From positions 25,035,106 to 25,099,105 of the forward strand of contig JAUJPP010000005.1 in the NCBI GenBank assembly GCA_030562195.1: a stretch of DNA of 64,000 nt, given 5' to 3'. The translations under genes were made by a program, and so were the position numbers. Positions within the stretch are counted from its first letter, which is position 1. Every line of letters starts with the position of its first letter. The notes under the pieces were generated by a model, which was not told the origin of the DNA, did not search any database, and saw nothing but the letters and a program-made list of their open reading frames with translations. This stretch comes from Nipponacmea schrenckii (taxonomy: Eukaryota > Mollusca > Gastropoda > Lottiidae). Of this stretch, positions 39,004-50,570 are shown piece by piece.

Positions 39004-40015
39004 ATGCCACGAAACAAGCCAAACAGTAATAAGGACAAAAATAAACATCAAAGAATCGAGAGTTCCTCATTGGATTCTTCAGCTGAATTCCTGGATAAAT
39101 TGTTGAAAAATGATGATTCGTTGAAAATTTTCATATCGAATCTTCTTAAAAATGACGCTGCACGTTCACAAATTCTGACTCAGCTGGAACCTGCAAATTT
39201 TTCAAACGCTCAATAAAAAAAATCACACAACTCGAAGATAAAATCGACGATCTAGAGCAATACTCTAGAAGAACGTGTTTGAAATTCGCAGGAGTTCCCG
39301 AATATGTCAATAAAAATACCGATGACATTATTTTGGGTATTGTTAACATGATACTAATTCCCTCATATCACTTTATGATTTTGGTCACAGTCACAGGGTA
39401 GGTCCGCGGTTAGTTAATCGTCCGAGAGATATAATAGTAAGATTAGTGAGTTACCGATGTAGAGCTGTGATATTCGGTAATAAATCAAATCTAAAACATT
39501 TCAATACGGACAGGAATTTTAATATCTTTGTCAACGAGGCCCTAACAAAACAACGAGCAACCATCTTCAAACGAGTAAGAGATCTCTACAAAAATAAATT
39601 GATCGATAATTGCTGGACATATGATGGAAGGGTGTGTGCTAAAACCTTACAAAATAGAATTATCTTCATTCAGTCTGAATCTGAGTTGAACGCTTTCATT
39701 GCCCAAGTAGCGCCAGCTGAAACTGCTCCGGACAGTGCTAACCTAGCTCCTAATGTTCGTACATCTAGAATTTTGGAATCGTGCACTCCACGACTTAATG
39801 GAGGAGCTGACCCTGTTCATACTTCTCGTCCTGTGGCTACACCATCACAAAACTTGTGTCCTACGTCAACCTCAACACCTGCTTCTAAGATCACTGATTT
39901 TTTTGTAAATACACAGGACTCTAGAGGAATTGCTGGGGCCACTCGTGAATCCAATGCCCAGCTCATTGTGAGAGTAAATTCCCGTGATGATAACCACCCC
40001 AATGAATCCGAATAG
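39004..40015 (+). pseudogene. LINE ORF1 (coiled-coil nucleic-acid-binding type), frameshifted
   Basis: Three reading-frame pieces: 39004-39216 (basic N-terminus), an intervening frame holding EDKIDDLEQYSRRTCLKFAG (coiled coil leading into an RRM-like fold), and 39446-40015 with SYRCRAVIFGNKSNLK, followed by a Ser/Thr/Pro-rich tail. This order matches L1-like ORF1 proteins of invertebrate LINEs. It would package the element RNA; here it is broken. Confidence 0.7.
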
Positions 40016-40039
40016 CATCTCCAGAAACCACCAAATGAA

Positions 40040-43000
40040 TTGTCTTTCGCGGTGTGGAATGTTAATGGCCTGAAATCTCTAGCTGATGATAATTCTTTTC
40101 TTGCAACTGTTAGTCAATTCGACATTTTACTTTTATCTGAAACGTGGCTTAAGGAAAATGAAGAAGTTTCTTTGTGTGGTTTTTCTCCTGGTGTTTTTAT
40201 CAACCGTGGTCGTGATCTACATTTGGGAAAAGGTAGTGCTATATGTGGCGGGATTGCCGTGTTTTTCAAACATGATGTAGACAATCTTATTTCTGTGGTT
40301 CTAAAGAAATCGTGGGGCTTGTGTGTTATAAAACTTCAAGGTAAAATCCTAACAAATACCTCTGATGATTTGTATATTATTTTGTTTATATACCACCCGA
40401 ATATAGCTCCTTTCATAATCTTGTTGATTTTGATGTGTTTATTGAACTCGAACTAATATGTTTAGAATATCAATAAATTGAAAATGTCGTAGTCTGTGGT
40501 GATTTGAACAGTAGAACAAGCTCGTATACCGATCAGTTAATTGAGAACAATGTTGTTAATTTCATATCAAATTCTTGCGTGAAATCGCAAGATGAAATAC
40601 AGCTATATCGCAGATGCTCCAAGGATGTGGTGCTCAACAGCTTCGGTAAAAGACTCCTAGAATTTTGTAAATCTGTTAATGTTTTAATTGCTAATGGTCG
40701 TCTTGATTCTGATAGAGATGTCGGCAAATTCACTTTCACTTCTCAAAGAGGTTCTAGTGTCATCGACTATGTGCTGGTTGATCATGTCATATTTAACAAC
40801 TTGGCGTCTTTTAAGTTTGGGGAAATATCTGAATTCTCAGATCACAGTCCTGTATGCTTCGGTATTAATTTTGAACGGCCATCTCTAAACCTCGCCATTG
40901 ACTACTCTTTTAAAACTAATAAAAGTTTCATAAAATGGGACCCCACTAAGCGTAGTAAGAAAATCAATCAATAACGAACTTGGCAATATAAACAATCTTT
41001 TGAATTCATATTCTGAGATAAACAAGGTTGATAATCATGTTAGTGTTGAAAATCCTGTCAATCCTGTAAATGAAATAACTTCTATATTGTATGACGTATC
41101 TGTGTCATGTACATTTGTTAAAAATCATTCGAACAAAGCAGGACATTTAAAACGAAATGATTGGTTTGATTGCAAATGTAAAATAGCAAGGCAATCATTT
41201 AACAACAGTAGAAACAATTTCATTAAGAAACGTTCACATGAAAATAGGGAAGTTTTTTGTCAAAATAGACGCGATTTTAATCGTATCAAACGTAGGGCTA
41301 AATATAAATTTGCTAAGGAATATGGACAACGAATCAGTGCGCTCCATAAATCAAAGCCAAAACATTTTTGGAAAGTCTTAAAGGATCAAAAATTTAAGCC
41401 CCCCAATTCAAAACTGTCTGTAGATGACTTATTTGGCCATTTTAGTAACCTGGACAGTAATAGCGATATACTAATAGAAATGTTTCATCTGTTCCAAATA
41501 CTGAAATATCAATAGATTTGCTTGATGATGAAATTACTAGTTCTGAAGTTTCTCGGGCTATCCGTAAACTCAAATATGATAAAAGTTTTAGCCCTGACAA
41601 TATTTGTAGTGAGCTGTTTATCGAATGTTCCGATATGCTTGTGCCATTTCTATGTAAATTATTTAATATTTTGTTGTTACCCAAAGGGTTGGCAAGATAG
41701 TATCTTAGTACCAGTTCCCAAAAAAGGTCACCCTAATAATGTTGATAACTATCGAGGTATATCTGTTATGAATATTTTTGCTAAGTTATTCTCATCAATA
41801 TTGAACCGTCGTCTGACTGATTGGTGTGAAATAAATGAAAAACTTGATAATTGGCAATTTGGGTTTAGAGCAATTAGAAGCACTGTGGATGCCATATTTC
41901 TATTAAATGGTATAATAAGCCACTCTCTCAATAATAAAAGACGGTTATTTTGTGCCTTCATCGATTTAAAAAAGGCATTCGATTTTGTTGACAGAAGATT
42001 ACTCTTATTCAAAGGGGCCCAGGCTTGATTTTTAGGGGTCGTTTTGGGCCTTTGTTACATTTAAACAGTCCTCAGAAATATTCAAGCTCTGAGAAATCGC
42101 AAAACTTGAAATATGCCTCAAACAAAAAATTTCACTTTTCATTTTTTTCCGTGCTGTACGCGGCTGGTCTCCAGTCAGTCTGAAAATTGTGTGCCATGTT
42201 GACAAAATCTACAATTGAAAAATGCGTTGTAGTCTGTTTATATAGATGACCGCTATTGCACGACGGGAAGGATAACTCTCTGATTATCAAGACGAACCGT
42301 TTTCCAATATGGCGGGACGTTCGTAATTTCTTAAGTCATTATGATTTTCAAACACGGATAATTATGGAAACACATGGATTTGAAGGCTCAAATTTCAAAG
42401 GTAAGCTCTGTAGACTATTTCTGATTAGCTAACCAAAAGATTTCATGTGTTTGAGGCTGTCGGATGATTTTCCGAAACAAATAAAGCCTGGGCCCGTTTA
42501 TTTAAGTTAAATTCGTTAGGTGTTAGCAGCAAATTTATTTCAATTATTAAATCTATGTATACTCAAGTTAATTCTATTGTCAAGTATAAAGGATGTCTTT
42601 CAGAGCAATTCGGTAGTCTATCTGGTGTTAAGCAGGGTGAACCGTTGTCGCCTTTACTTTTCCTGATATTCATTAATGAACTTCATGATTTCATTTGCAG
42701 CACGGATCCCGGCTTCGTTAAAATTGGTACTATCTTAGTTTATCTGCTGCTTTTTGCAGATGATACTGTACTGTTTGCGAACACAGCAACTGTCCTTCAA
42801 GTATTGTTAGATAAATTTAGTCTTTATTGTGCCTCCTGGAATCTAGAAATCAATGTGAACAAATCGAAAGTAGTCATATTCCATAGGGGTCGTCTTATTA
42901 ATAATCATCCATTCAATATTAATTCTGTTAATCTAGAAATAGTTAGTGAATATGTTTATCTAGGTTTATTGTTTTTCCAAAATGGAAAGTATGTTCGTGC

Positions 43001-43810
43001 TATTAAACGAATTGCTTCTCAGAGCAGAAAGGCCCTTGGTTCCCTTATATCATTGCTAAAATCCTTAAACTTAAGTATTTCGAGCAAATGTCTTCTGTTT
43101 CAATCACTGGTAGTTTCTGTTTTATCATATGCCAGTGAAGTGTGGGGCTATTTGGATGGCAAACCGTTGGAATATATTCAAAATGATTTTATACGTTATA
43201 TTTTACACTTAAGTAAATCCACTCCGCTGGTTGCTGCTCTAGGTGAACTCGGAATTTTTCCTTTATATGTACAACGTAAAGTTAATATTGTTAAATTCTG
43301 GAATAAGGTTGTCTGCTCTGATAATCCTCTTATTTCTGGTATCTACGACATTTTATGCAAAGATGACGCTAATGGCAAGCATAAGTGGGTGACTGATTTA
43401 AGATTACTTCTTAATGAAACCGGCTTTTCATTCTTAATAGATGATCCATGCTCCCTAAATGTTTGTGAATTTCGAAAACGTGTGGAGGACCAATATATCC
43501 AATTATGATACTTGATTTTTCTAGTAAATTGAGATTTTATAAAAATTTTACAAGCAATTTCAAACTTGAATCATATTTGAATTCAAAATTAGACGATAAA
43601 TTTAAATATTTGATATGCAAATTTCGTGTTGGAAATCTGAAACTTCAAATTGAATTAGGTAGATACAATAAAATTCCTAGAGATAAGAGATTATGTGTTT
43701 GCTGTAATTCTATATATGTAGAAGATGAATTTCATTTTCTTCTATGTTGCCCTCAATATATTAAATTGCGTCGCAAGTACTTTCACCGCCCTTATTGGTC
43801 ATTCCCATAA
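40040..43810 (+). pseudogene. LINE ORF2: endonuclease and reverse transcriptase, broken
   Basis: Pieces in order: 40040-40456 and 40504-40974 (endonuclease), 41000-41515 (linker), 41518-42010 (RT fingers and palm), 42540-43508 (RT palm with FADD, thumb) and 43505-43810 (C-terminal Cys-rich). The endonuclease nicks target DNA and the RT copies the element RNA at the nick. Catalytic motifs SDH and FADD remain, but at least four frame breaks and one insertion prevent expression. Confidence 0.8.
42013..42497. mobile_element. 485-bp inverted-repeat element, copy 2, inside the LINE RT
   Basis: Begins AGGGGCCCAGGCTTGA and ends AAAGCCTGGGCCCGT. Flanks TTATTCAA (42005-42012) and TTATTTAA (42498-42505) look like an 8-bp target duplication with one mismatch. 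Removing the element rejoins the RT reading frame. It shares its interior with 24798-25254 but carries about 30 extra bases near 42160-42200. Confidence 0.85.
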
Positions 43811-44120
43811 TTGCACAAAATGAACCAGTTATTGAATCCGCGTTCCGACTCTGAACTTCTGAGCTTGGGTAGATTCATTTTTGATGCGTTCAAACTTAGG
43901 GGTTCTGTAATATCTCCATAGTAATATAGTGTTATGTTATATCTCCATTTTATATTGTTTAGTTTTCCTTTAGTAATTATTTGATCACTTCAATGTATTT
44001 AACACTTTGGATGTAAATTGTTTATAGGCTTATATTTTTTTTTTTGTTTCTTTGTATAATTATGACATATTTTGGGATATAGCAAGTATTTGCTTTGCTG
44101 AATAAACAATACAATACAAT

Positions 44121-44602
44121 GTAATAAAGTTTCCATTAGCCTAACCCAAAGCCAATCTAATACTCCCAGCCTCATACAAAAATAATTGGCAAAATGCGAT
44201 AGAACCCAATCGAATTAGGCCTGAGAGTTCCGGCCATAGCCGTAGACTCATTTGACCTAGTTGCTCGCTTCAGTTCAAGAGCCTAAAATTGAAGGTTTAT
44301 GGATTGTTTAATATTAAGTTTCAAAATACTATACTTTTACTGAAAATTAACTGAATTGAGTGTAAACTGTGGTCTCCTATCAACATATGGAGCGGGCCTT
44401 CTTCTAGATTGGTCTTTAAAGTTTCTTTCATTTTCTCAACTTTCCTACTTGTTTACATGCAGTCGAATTCATACCAAAATGTTTTATATTTATTGATAAA
44501 TGAATTGATTTATAAAGATTAAACATAAAATTTAGATAAAAATTGTTTTTTCTTACATTTTGAGAGCTTTCCCACGCGAACTATATTCTGACAAAAAAAA
44601 AT
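44121..44602 (+). promoter_or_regulatory. Upstream region of CHCHD4
   Basis: About 480 bp between the LINE tail and the CHCHD4 start codon. It must hold the promoter unless the LINE lies within a longer 5' UTR. No strong TATA box seen. Confidence 0.35.
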
Positions 44603-46916
44603 ATGGCTATTCCATCAACAAGATCAACTCCAGCGACAAAGGCGGGTAATATGAAATTTTCACGCAAAGAGTAGAATTTGTCGTGGTGACAGGTTTTGAA
44701 AACGTACATATAAGCAATAAACGGTCACCCTATGACGGTTATGGTCGTATATCAGGACAAAGGTTGCATGGAAAATTAATCATAAATGCGCTAACGCGCA
44801 TTCATTCAATTTTCCATCCAACCTTTGTCCTGATATACGACCATAACCGCCATAGGGTAGGTAGGTAGGTAAATGGCGAGTTAACGTTCGCTTCCAGCAA
44901 TTGCTAATATCGCAAACTAGGTAGTTGTTGATATTCGTAGTAGTTGGTGGTTGGATTGGTTCCGCCATAGGGTGACCGTTTATTGCTTAAATAACTGTAG
45001 TTTGTCACGTGATACTATGACGTGATTAAAGTCGTCAAGGCACCACATAATGACACAATCTAAGATTTGTGGCAAATTTAAGGGAACCTATCATAAAAAA
45101 GTGAAAATTGCGTTAATAAAAGTATCTGAATGTAAATATAAGAATTAAACGTTGGTCTCACTAGAATTATTGGTGTGTAAACGTAGATTTGGATTCAGAA
45201 CCGGTGAAAGATCAAGACTTCCATACTTTTCATGATTATAACCTTAACCATTTTTTAACTATTGTTTACACTAACTATCTCATCCTATAATGTTTTTTCT
45301 TACTTCATGACCTAAGTCAGTGCTTTCTTGAGAATACTATTCTCATCTTACCCTAGCACCAACGTGTAATCCTTAATAAGAGTTGTCTTCTTTTGCTGTC
45401 GAAATTACGTTTTGTGACGTCACACGCTATTTATGACGTCGAAATTTATCAATGAATGACATTATTTTGCGTAATCATTGTCATTATTATCAATAGCCCT
45501 ATAGTTTGCGCTTTCATTCAAGGCCATGCCTTATTCATATTATCAATAGAAAGTAGAGGTGTTCTAATGACTGGAAAAATACCAGATGGTCCCACAAGTC
45601 CTTAAATAACTCGTAATTAGGCTAATTATGACGGGATTTCCCTCGACAGGGTACTACCATAGGTATGTACGTCAAGTCTCAAATGTCGTTTTTGATCACC
45701 CAGTCTGTTAATTTCGGTACATAACCGCTCAGAGTGATAATCACAACAACAATGGTATTTTGGTATTCCATTTATTATCTCTAGCAAAAGGCAATAATAC
45801 ATTTAAATATTATTTTGCAAAACATTATGAATTAATTTAAATAAGTTTTAACTCACCATATCTCTTTTTGAATATGTTTAGATAATGATAATAAAATACG
45901 AAATCACATCTATACACCTTCATTCATATGACGTCATTTGGTTACTTGATCAAAGATGTAGTCTAGATTTAGCGTTTCAAAGCCGATTAGAGTCAAATGG
46001 ATTCAGAATTTTGAATTCCACATCGGTCTTTTGAACTTGAGAATACATGGATTATTCGTTAGAAAACGCAATTTTTTTAATAAGTTTGATGATGCTTTGA
46101 ATCTCAATCTTAAATTTAAAGTTTTATAGCTGTGTGTAGGCTAAATGTTTGTTATGACTCATGACTAGTAAGGTAACCTGTACTGCCACCTTGTCATTAA
46201 GTTTAATTATGTTGTAGGCAAAGATAAGATTACTTTTACTACAGAAGAAAAATTACATGAAACTAGTAAAGATTTTTTACAATATATGGATGTAATGGTG
46301 CAAGCGCTAGATTCTATTGAGAGAGAACCAGGTAAATCGGCGTACTGACTGTCCTAGTTGTGTATAAAACTTTAATTGCAATGTGGCATCTTATATTCAA
46401 CAAATTTGACGACCCAATAAATATTTTGTAGTCTAAACATTTGAATTTTTCAACCATCCATTTGATAGCAATTGGTATTTAGTTATTTTAGACATCGACG
46501 TTGACAGTGACGTGACTGGTCCGATTATATATTTATGAAATAGAGTTTACTATTGACATCATATTACACTTGATCTGATATTATCCACAACAGCAATACC
46601 ATTTTACTATTAATACACAAGATATATAAAATAAATTTATTTTGCAGAAGGCTTTGTCCAGGAGAATGGTGAATTAAACTGGGGGTGTCCATGTTTAGGC
46701 GGTTTACCAACTGGTACATGTAATGCTCAATTTCGTGATTTTCAAATTTGTTTACACAACGGTAAAGAGGAAGGTGCCGACTGTTCTGAGACATTGCAGC
46801 GATTTAAGCAATGTATCAAAGAAAATGCCGAATTATATCCCAATCCAGACGATCCTGATAATGGTGTTTCTGGTGGAAAGACGTCTGATAGCTCTACGAA
46901 CAAAAATACTTCTTAG
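44603..46916 (+). CDS. CHCHD4: CHCHD4/Mia40, intermembrane-space import oxidoreductase
   Basis: Three exons: 44603-44645, 46218-46331, 46648-46916, both introns phase 1, giving 141 residues. Mia40 oxidises incoming small cysteine-rich proteins in the mitochondrial intermembrane space and is reoxidised by ALR/Erv1. The redox CPC motif is C66-P-C68. The twin CX9C pairs are C77/C87 and C98/C108. The N-terminal GKDKITFTTEE resembles the vertebrate start. The 43-nt first exon (MAIPSTRSTPATKA) was found by phase and by the conserved Gly-Lys-Asp it completes; it is the least certain part, and its donor GTAATA is weak. Exon 2 adds an unusual stretch (LQYMDVMVQALDSIEREP) compared with my memory of vertebrate Mia40. 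Intron 1 contains a MITE. AATAAA lies at 47018. Confidence 0.88.
44711..44989. mobile_element. 279-bp MITE-like element in CHCHD4 intron 1
   Basis: Terminal inverted repeats TAAGCAATAAACGGTCACCC / GGGTGACCGTTTATTGCTTA. Inside, a strong 47-bp hairpin pairs 44731-44777 with 44808-44854 (GGACAAAGGTTG / CAACCTTTGTCC). CCGCCATAGGGT is present twice (about 44847 and 44962), bracketing a 114-bp interval that contains a short GTAG microsatellite. Confidence 0.8.
45004..45936. promoter_or_regulatory. Cluster of CRE/ATF-like and E-box motifs in CHCHD4 intron 1
   Basis: TCACGTGA at 45005, TGACGTGA at 45018, TGACGTCA at 45415, TGACGTCG at 45434 and TGACGTCA at 45929. These match bZIP (CREB/ATF) and CACGTG E-box consensus. 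Function is inferred from motif density only. Confidence 0.35.
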
Positions 46917-47665
46917 TTTAAAACAATTATAGTAACTGTGTGTTCTTATTACAAATACCAGCCTAGTGTGCAAGGTCATAATGATTGTTTGTGAAACATC
47001 TGTCTATAATTTTATAAAATAAAAAATTGTTTCTTGGTGTATATAATGTAATTTTTTTTTTGTGTGTGTAAACAGTATTTTATTCATAAATATACAAATA
47101 TACATTATTAAAAACAAATGTTTAAATGTATACAGATTATATATAAAAGATGGTAACTTATTTAAAATAAATACATATGTACATTATATACAATTTGCTA
47201 CACGAAATTTATAGAAAATTTATGAAGTGATATTGAAAAAGAAACTTGGGTTGAAAATAGTTTGCATATGTTGAATGTTTGGCTAAAATCGTTTTGATAG
47301 TTCAAAAAAAGTATGGACTGTATTGAATATATAAGAAGACTGATCAGGACAATCAGTGCCAAAAAGCAAGATAGAGGTTTGAATAAAAGGATGATGGCAA
47401 AAGAGAGATAGAACGGTTTCGTGCATCTAAATGTAATGGACAATAGATAAAATAATGTTCTGAATCTTCAAACCGATGACCACAAATGCAAGATGCGTCT
47501 TCTGAGACGTGACTTACCTCCGTTTAAATCACTACATCACTACGTATACAATGTTATGATGGACCGTTATCATTTTGTTTTAGGAACGAACATACATTCC
47601 TGTATTGGACCTGGGAATAATATACTGACTAGACATTGACCAAAATAGCAAGTCTTTTAGATGGG
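46917..47665. other. CHCHD4 3' end and spacer
   Basis: Includes AATAAA at 47018-47023. The rest is AT-rich with no gene. Confidence 0.5.
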
Positions 47666-47666
47666 T

Positions 47667-47840
47667 TTGTATTTTGGTAAGAATTGCTCTCCATACTGTA
47701 ATATTGACATTTATGTCACACATGCGCAATGAGTACTTCTTTAGTATCACTTACTTTGAATAATAGAATATTAACTCTTCTACATTGTTTCTTACATGTT
47801 ACATCAGTACGATACCTTCTTACCCACACAAGATACAATA
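47667..47840 (+). repeat. Candidate 5' LTR of a Gypsy-type element
   Basis: TGTATTTTGGTAAGAATTGC and about 120 following bases recur as a direct repeat at 53992-54118. The sequence continues to ATACAATA, directly followed by TGGCGACGAGAATGG (47840), a primer-binding-site-like start of the internal region. The right edge is an inference from that position. Confidence 0.55.
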
Positions 47841-47879
47841 TGGCGACGAGAATGGTTTGTACTAAATAATTGAAATAAA

Positions 47880-48816
47880 ATGGGCCTTCATCCACCAGCA
47901 TTTTACCTGCCATCGCCAGAAAAACCGGCTGTTCCGGACCGCATGGAGAGCTAATTTCGAGAACTACTTGGTTTCATGTGCTGATGGTCGGAAGAGAGCC
48001 TTACTTATTCTTTGTCTTGGAAAGCATGGTTCAGAAGTCTACCGTTCCCTTACTGATGCAGGAACTTATTACAGAACATGTATGCAAACTCTACAAGACC
48101 ATTTCGGCCCTAAGTTCAATATTAGTGTTGAAAGGAGCCACTTACTCAATTTTAGAGAGCAACTACCTCACGAATTAATAGATGAATACCTAGCCTTTCT
48201 GAGAAATTTATTTATAAATACCCAGTTTGGTGCCATACTAGACGAAATACTGCGAAATCTTATTGTTGGTAAAGCTTATCACAAGCAGATTCGAGAACGT
48301 TTACTGATGGAAGAAAACATTACTATACAGCAAGCCTTAACTATAGCTCGAAGAATGGAAATAGCCCTGAAAGAACAGGAGCCTACAACGGAAGAGACAA
48401 ATACAACAGATGACTTATCTCCTGTTCAGAAAATACAAAGCTCAAGGGATATAGCTACCAATTTACCTTCACATTGCAGAAACCAGTCCGATTACCAAAC
48501 TTCCAATCGAGGCAATTTTAGGCCTAATACCAGAAATATAGACAACAAAGCTTGCTACCGATGTGGAAGCTATAGACATCGAGCTAACTTCCCTCAGTGT
48601 CCTGCGAAGGATCAGAAGTGTAGAAATTGTTCTAAGAGTGGACATTTTGATCGGGTTCTTCGATCTGATACAGTTAATTCAACTTACCAAGATCAAGGAC
48701 ATCACACTGTCCTCTCCGTCAGTAACAGATATCACGTAAAAAAGCTTACATGTGATGTAACCATTGATGCTCAAAATACTCGATTGTTAGTCGATACAGG
48801 TTTTCATTCTAAATGA
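47880..48816 (+). pseudogene. Gypsy gag and start of aspartic protease, frameshifted
   Basis: An ATG at 47880 opens PPAFYLPSPEKPAVP; a one-base shift near 47945 leads into NFENYLVSCADGRKRALL, the usual Gypsy Gag core, to about 48660. The zinc knuckles CYRCGSYRHRANFPQC and CRNCSKSGHF are visible near 48550-48650. RLLVDTG near 48783 is the start of the aspartic protease active site, then a stop follows. Confidence 0.75.
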
Positions 48817-48948
48817 ACATACATTCCAGAGATATTTTAGCAACAGGACGCTCCATAAGGCAAATACTAACCTGAGAAGTTACAATCAAACACCAATTAC
48901 TGTTACTGGTACTGTTGTTACCTGTTAACTTTAAAAATCGTCAAACCA

Positions 48949-49780
48949 TTGGAACACTTTATGTTGTTCCTCACATTCCTCAAACTAAATCTGAATTTCC
49001 AAGTGTTTTCACAGGCCGTGGCCGAGCCTCAAAATTTGAACACAAAGTCTATAGTAGACCCCAAAGCCGTACCGCTCGCACATAAGCCAAGACCAGTACC
49101 ATTTGCCTTTGAGAAAGAATTTAAGAAAGAAATAGACAAACTACTACAGAAAGATGTTATAAGCGAAGTTGAACATGCTTGATGGGTGAGTCCTTTAGTT
49201 TGCAGTAAATAACAAACTACGTCTAGGTGTTGATCTACGCACTATAAATAAAAACATTGTTCCTGTGAAATACCCATTAACTAATATTGAAACTTTGATC
49301 AGCTCTATACAATCTGTCAGCTTTATTACTAAACTCGACACGAATGAAGCCTATCACCAGTACCCTTTACATCCACATACACAAGGGCTTACCATATTTA
49401 CAACACCCTTTGGTCTTTACAAATACACAAAATGTCCATTTGGGTTAGCAGATGTTCCTGGATCGTTTCAGAAAATGATGGACATTATTTTAGCTGGTTG
49501 CAACGAACTTTTCTTATCGTTGCAGAAAAAGAAGAAGAACATGATGATAGAATAAGAAAGGTTCTCCAACGCTTACAAGACACTGGATTGACATTAAGAC
49601 CAGATAAGTGCTTCTTTAAAGTTCCGAAAGTCGAATGGCTTGGATTTTCAATTTCAATGTGAAGGAGTGCACATGTTATCCGACAATGTTCAGGCTATCA
49701 AAGATTTCCTTCCTCCCAAGAATGTAAAAGAATTACAAAGTACCTTAGGTTTTTATAATCACTATTCACATTTTATTCCG
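48949..49780 (+). pseudogene. Gypsy reverse transcriptase fragment lacking the YxDD box
   Basis: HKPRPVPFAFEKEFKKEIDK, then LGVDLRTINK, KLDTNEAYHQYPLHP (first catalytic Asp), TTPFGLYKYTKCPFGLADVP, and LRPDKCFFKVPKVEWLGF. The segment between DIILAGC and EEHDDRIRK, where YxDD should lie, has been lost by a small deletion near 49500-49530. Stop codons occur at about 49180 and 49660. Confidence 0.8.
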
Positions 49781-50570
49781 AACTAGGGTGACATCACTGA
49801 GCCCTAACAGAAATTAGCTCGTTCCACCAGTGTGTGGGAATGGACAGATACTCAACAAAATGCATTTGATAAACTGAAAACCATAATAATTTATCTAAAT
49901 ATGTTGCTAAGAAACAGTCAAATATGAAACAATGGTATGATAAAAAACATAATGTCGAAAAAGTTCAATTTAATATACTAGTAGATGAAATTGTTAGAAT
50001 TAAAGTAAATAAATTTCAGAGGTAAACATAAATTGTGGTCTAAATACTCTAATCCAATTAAGATAATTGATATTAAAGGTGATATTATAACTGTTAAAGG
50101 GGGGGGGGAAGATGGCATAGAAATGATATTGTTTAATGTAGACTTCCTGAAGATCATAGAGTTGAAAAGGATGAAAATGATACTGATACACTTTTGTTTT
50201 TTTTGTGGAGCATTATGATCATAATGAAGGTCAAGGGGATAATTTAGATGATAACCCTAATCTAGAAATAATCAGCAATATCCTGTAAATCCACAGCATC
50301 GAGTTAGCCAGAGTGACGAAGCACCTATCATACGTATGTTTTATCAAGTCTTACAGGCCCTTCACCATATGTCGGTCATTAAAACTCAACTCGAAGGTCG
50401 CCCATCTAAAAAATTTTACCATAAAATCAAGGAACTTAACTACTTCATCAAACCAGCCATGAGAAACGACGTCATTACAAAAGTCATAAACACCATTAAC
50501 CATTCTTGGGCTAAAAATATTCTAACTTCCTTAAGAGACCACTACGATTCTTTGCTGAGCCAGAAAATCA

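Larger units (their letters stand above)
38808..44120 (+). mobile_element. Degenerate non-LTR retrotransposon (LINE), with ORF1 and endonuclease/RT ORF2
   Basis: The left boundary is uncertain. ORF1 remnants run from about 39004 to 40015. ORF2 remnants run from 40040 to 43810: an APE-type endonuclease (VWNVNGL, LLLSETWL, GDLNSR, SDHSPV), then reverse transcriptase (VPVPKKGH, NYRGISV, GFRAIRSTVDA, VKQGEPLSPLLFL, and catalytic LLFADDT near 42747), then a Cys/His segment (RLCVCC...EFHFLLCCPQY, 43685-43770). Several stops and frameshifts (around 40457, 40975, 41512 and 41697) make it inactive. The RT is also interrupted by the 42013-42497 insertion. The 3' end is AATAAACAATACAATACAAT at 44101-44120, a typical LINE tail. 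The clade was not assigned. Confidence 0.85.
47880..50290 (+). mobile_element. Decayed Gypsy-type LTR retrotransposon internal region
   Basis: Gag with a zinc knuckle, then protease start, RT, a beginning of RNase H, and an abrupt jump near 49880 to the C-terminal end of integrase (VAKKQSNMKQWYDKKHN, then the segment around 50030-50215). The RNase H remainder and the integrase catalytic core are absent. Many stops and frameshifts. Inactive. Confidence 0.8.

Noticed and set aside
44101..44106. AATAAA as a host poly(A) signal
   Set aside because: Part of the LINE 3' tail; no host gene ends here.
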